DNA from: Azolla caroliniana
Taxonomy: Eukaryota > Polypodiophyta
Assembly (NCBI GenBank): GCA_043228905.1
Contig: JBHGNT010000002.1
Coordinates: forward strand, 18,724,001 to 18,788,000
DNA: 64,000 nt
Direction of reading: 5' to 3'
Shown here piece by piece: positions 63,374 to 64,000 of this stretch (within the stretch, counting starts at the first letter, position 1; every line of letters begins with the position of its first letter). Both the position numbers and the translations under genes were made by a program. The notes under the pieces were generated by a model. The model saw only the letters and a list, made by a program, of their open reading frames with translations, searched no databases and was not told the DNA's origin.

Positions 63374-64000
63374 ATGGACAGAGGTATGGCTACGTCACTC
63401 CCAGTGGAGAAGCTCGACAGAACCAACTACGCATCTTGGTCATACAAGATGCACCAGTACCTGCTTGGGCATGGCTACTGGAGTTATGTTGACAGAGTGA
63501 ACGACTCAACACTAGAGATGACACACAAGGACTTCCCAGTGTGGGAACATGCGGCAAGCAGGGTGATGTACTGCTTCGCGTCCAGTGTCGGTGACTAGCT
63601 GCTCAGCCATATCCGTGACGCCAAGACACCGAAGGATGCTTGTGGAAACCTGAAAAAGGTTTTCGCCGCAAGCACCACTGGCCGGAAGCTGCAACTCGGT
63701 GGCAGACTACACAGACCGTATCAAAGGGATCTGTGACTCGCTTGCCTCTATTAACGTCACCGTAGAGGAAGACGGGATGGTGCAGGTCTGTCTTGGAGGC
63801 CTGACGTCCAAGTTCGGAGCTTTCCGGACTGCGGTTTGTACAAGGGAGAATACACCCTCATTTTTCGACTTACAGTCGATGCTCCTTGTACAGGAGAACC
63901 ATGCTGGTGCATCTACCAGTGCATCCCTAGACAGCTGGATGCTGTACACGGGAGCGGATCGGTCCCGCGGGCTTGGTGGACGAGGCAGGTCAGCACGCAA
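63374..64000 (+). pseudogene. Copia C gag (interrupted)
   Basis: [57 protein letters not shown], then a TAG at 63596-63598 where copia A has Gln. The frame continues [33 protein letters not shown], then shifts near 63695 to [40 protein letters not shown] and SFFDLQSMLLVQENHAG. The start at 63374 is preferred over the in-frame ATG at 63329 because it aligns with the gag start of copia A. One stop and one frameshift in 600 bases: only mildly decayed. Confidence 0.95.

Larger units (their letters stand above)
62844..64000 (+). mobile_element. Ty1/copia element C, 5' part, runs off right edge
   Basis: 5' LTR 62844-63278 (435 bp, TGTTGAGCGGCAAGCTCAAC to aatcctttaca; TATA-like ttgtataaatagcg near 63103), PBS tggtatcaaagcgcgtgg at 63279-63296, then gag. 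The same family as copia A and the solo LTR at 39932. It is inserted in a copia B-type LTR. Confidence 0.95.

Noticed and set aside
1-64000. CRISPR arrays, bacterial operons, toxin-antitoxin or phage defence genes
   Set aside because: The direct repeats found lack the regular short repeat and unique-spacer layout, and all recognised genes are plant nuclear or retrotransposon genes.

Overview
The window is nuclear DNA of a flowering plant. It carries exons of a plant-type (MIKC) MADS-box gene, plant Ty1/copia and Ty3/gypsy retrotransposons primed by initiator tRNA-Met, tRNA-derived SINE-like units and many microsatellites. The species cannot be named from the sequence. No rRNA gene, canonical tRNA gene, CRISPR array or bacterial-type operon is present.

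Only one host gene is well supported: a MIKC MADS-box gene on the minus strand, from the ATG at 32618 to a probable stop at 4910-4912. The MADS exon (32437-32618) is separated by about 26 kb from a compact 3' cluster of K-domain and C-terminal exons (4910-6312). Splice phases agree across all joined exons, but the I-domain exon (usual exon 2) was not found. The MADS and K motifs fit an OsMADS32-like lineage best, with moderate confidence. Three GAA/TTC tracts lie in this one transcription unit: in the 5' leader, at the start of intron 1, and in the last large exon, where the tract encodes polyglutamate.

Layout: 1-2161 holds two nested copia 5' ends on the minus strand, running off the left edge. 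2162-4909 is non-coding with repeats. 4910-32618 is the MADS gene; its giant intron holds a hAT-like remnant, a four-unit tRNA-like tandem array, copies of a roughly 300-450 bp non-coding repeat (R1), a degenerate copia element (14928-20548), further copia fragments (22290-24961) and several local tandem duplications. 32619-38040 is the upstream flank with tandem repeats and a degenerate gag. 38041-64000 is a nest of retroelements.

The nest reads as follows. A copia relic (39200-42028) holds a solo LTR and another LTR insertion. A gypsy element (gypsy-2) then begins at 42029. Its 5' LTR appears to be split by a chromovirus (42456-57970). The chromovirus is itself interrupted by a non-autonomous retroelement encoding a coiled-coil protein (45735-49756) and by a structurally complete copia element (52507-57817, target duplication ATCCT). 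Gypsy-2 resumes at 57971, lacks its RT core, carries a 1.1-kb insert with three tRNA-like modules, and is cut by a copia LTR (62503). That LTR is cut in turn by the start of another copia element (62844 to the right edge). All retroelement genes seen carry stops, frameshifts or changed catalytic residues, so they are annotated as pseudogenes.

I found no evidence for a new multi-gene system. The most notable items are the MADS gene with its huge TE-filled intron and triple GAA tracts, the tRNA-like tandem array, the coiled-coil ORF element, and a conserved 33-bp palindrome in one copia LTR family.
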